A DNA stretch of 15,837 bases from Planctomycetota bacterium (GTDB lineage Bacteria; Planctomycetota; Planctomycetia; Pirellulales; Pirellulaceae), in contig JAJDEH010000182.1 in the NCBI GenBank assembly GCA_029259935.1, forward strand, positions 1 to 15,837, read 5' to 3'. The notes beneath the pieces were generated by a model that had not been told where the DNA came from, did no database searches, and was given only the letters and a program-made list of their open reading frames with translations. The position numbers and the translations under genes were made by a program. Below, in pieces: positions 15,302 to 15,837 of the stretch (within the stretch, counting starts at the first letter, position 1; each line of letters opens with the position of its first letter).

Positions 15302-15476
15302 GTGATATTTGCTCGCGGTGGTCCAGGAGGATACGGAAGCTCACAAAATACTCAGGTCGCCCGCGTCGGTCAATTCCGCTCCATCTTGTCGCGATTACCC
15401 AAATCGCTGCATGTCGCGGGATTTAGCGCGGGTCCAAGTCGCATGCCGCGGCTTAGCCAGGTGGTGTTTCGATCGG

Positions 15477-15837
15477 TTAGCTCTGGTCCTTTTCGCCAAG
15501 ATCATCCTTGCCGGTATCGTCGCCTTGGACTGGATGGGCGTCGCGTTCCAGCGATCTGGTACAGTCAATGAACAGCCACAGGACGGCGCACAAGAGGTAC
15601 ATGCTAGCGACAAGAATAAACATGGGCGCATAATTCGTCACGATTTTCGGCACGCCGGCGATCAGTTGCGTTGTACTGTAGTAGTCCAACAGGAATCCCG
15701 CAATCAACGGCGTGACCACGCCGCCAAAGCTGCCGGCCGCGTTGACGATGCTGAAAGTTGTCGCCGAGTATTTCCCGCCGAGATCGGTTGCCGTTCCCCA
15801 CACGGGTGGCTGCGTCCAGTCGCTAAAGAACTAGACG
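15477..15837 (-). CDS. MFS transporter, C-terminal part (cut by the window edge)
   Basis: About 117 codons of the end of a major facilitator superfamily transporter. The visible part starts with 'FFSDWTQPPVWGTATDLGGK', the loop before TM10-11 seen in hexuronate, sialate or galactonate-type (ACS family) carriers. A helix 'TTFSIVNAAGSFGGVVTPLIAG' and a last helix 'FILVASMYLLCAVLWLFI' follow, then a charged tail ending at TAA (15479-15477). Full carriers have about 430 residues, so most lies beyond the right edge. The open frame is closed by an in-frame TAG at 15833-15831, directly before 'FF'. Because only four bases lie beyond it, this may be an assembly-end error or a true nonsense mutation. 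Same strand as the KAS III gene. Confidence 0.75.

Noticed and set aside
14498..15571. 357-codon open frame on the plus strand
   Set aside because: It lies antisense over the clear KAS III gene, whose catalytic motifs are intact; it is a shadow frame.
1..15837. CRISPR array, tRNA, rRNA, insertion sequence or transposase
   Set aside because: No regularly spaced direct repeats, tRNA arms, rRNA-like stretches, transposase motifs or terminal inverted repeats were seen by eye on either strand.

Overview
The window reads as a piece of a Planctomycetota (Pirellulales-like) chromosome. The signs are a DUF1559 prepilin-like protein, a membrane-anchored leucine-rich-repeat protein, a PEP-CTERM protein, a large secreted HEAT-repeat protein, a zinc-ribbon/SUFU protein and a double alpha/beta hydrolase. 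These are typical of that phylum from general knowledge; no search was run. Most of the DNA is moderately GC-rich. Two patches are clearly AT-richer: about 1165-1280, and the DinB-like gene at 1573-2071.

Left part (1-3.3 kb). A minus-strand pair comes first: a DUF1559 gene (75-1121) and the start of a tightly coupled downstream gene (72 to the left edge). Upstream of the DUF1559 gene, three copies of a 14-bp palindrome of the form TTTGAnTAATCAAA lie about 45-50 bp apart; the third is the core of a perfect 26-bp palindrome. Then come an imperfect inverted repeat, a DinB-family gene broken by one frameshift, and a plus-strand LRR protein gene. The stretch 3056-4096 has no intact gene. It holds a decayed piece of an FAD-dependent monooxygenase on the minus strand and some short open frames of unknown meaning.

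Middle part (4.1-10.7 kb). Plus strand: an exported protein with two complete alpha/beta-hydrolase catalytic sets in one chain, then a D-2-hydroxyacid dehydrogenase of the phosphoglycerate dehydrogenase family. Convergent to these, on the minus strand: a glycine oxidase-like (ThiO) amine oxidase, a SUFU-domain protein with an N-terminal zinc ribbon, and a phytoene-desaturase-like FAD oxidoreductase (PYROXD2-like). Gaps of about 90-160 bp separate these three, so a shared operon is possible but not shown.

Right part (10.7-15.8 kb). A 532-bp divergent gap with a 10-bp inverted repeat leads to a plus-strand PEP-CTERM surface protein gene. It is convergent with a 673-residue secreted carboxypeptidase-regulatory-like/HEAT-repeat protein. 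Behind that, on the same minus strand, are a beta-ketoacyl-ACP synthase III (FabH-like) and the C-terminal end of an MFS transporter. The MFS frame meets a TAG four bases from the window edge.

The genes do not form one obvious pathway; most look like ordinary planctomycete housekeeping or accessory genes. I found no clear new multi-gene system. The points most worth a second look are the triple palindromic operator array, the probably imported and broken DinB gene with its upstream hairpin, the double hydrolase, the zinc-ribbon/SUFU fusion and the monooxygenase relic.
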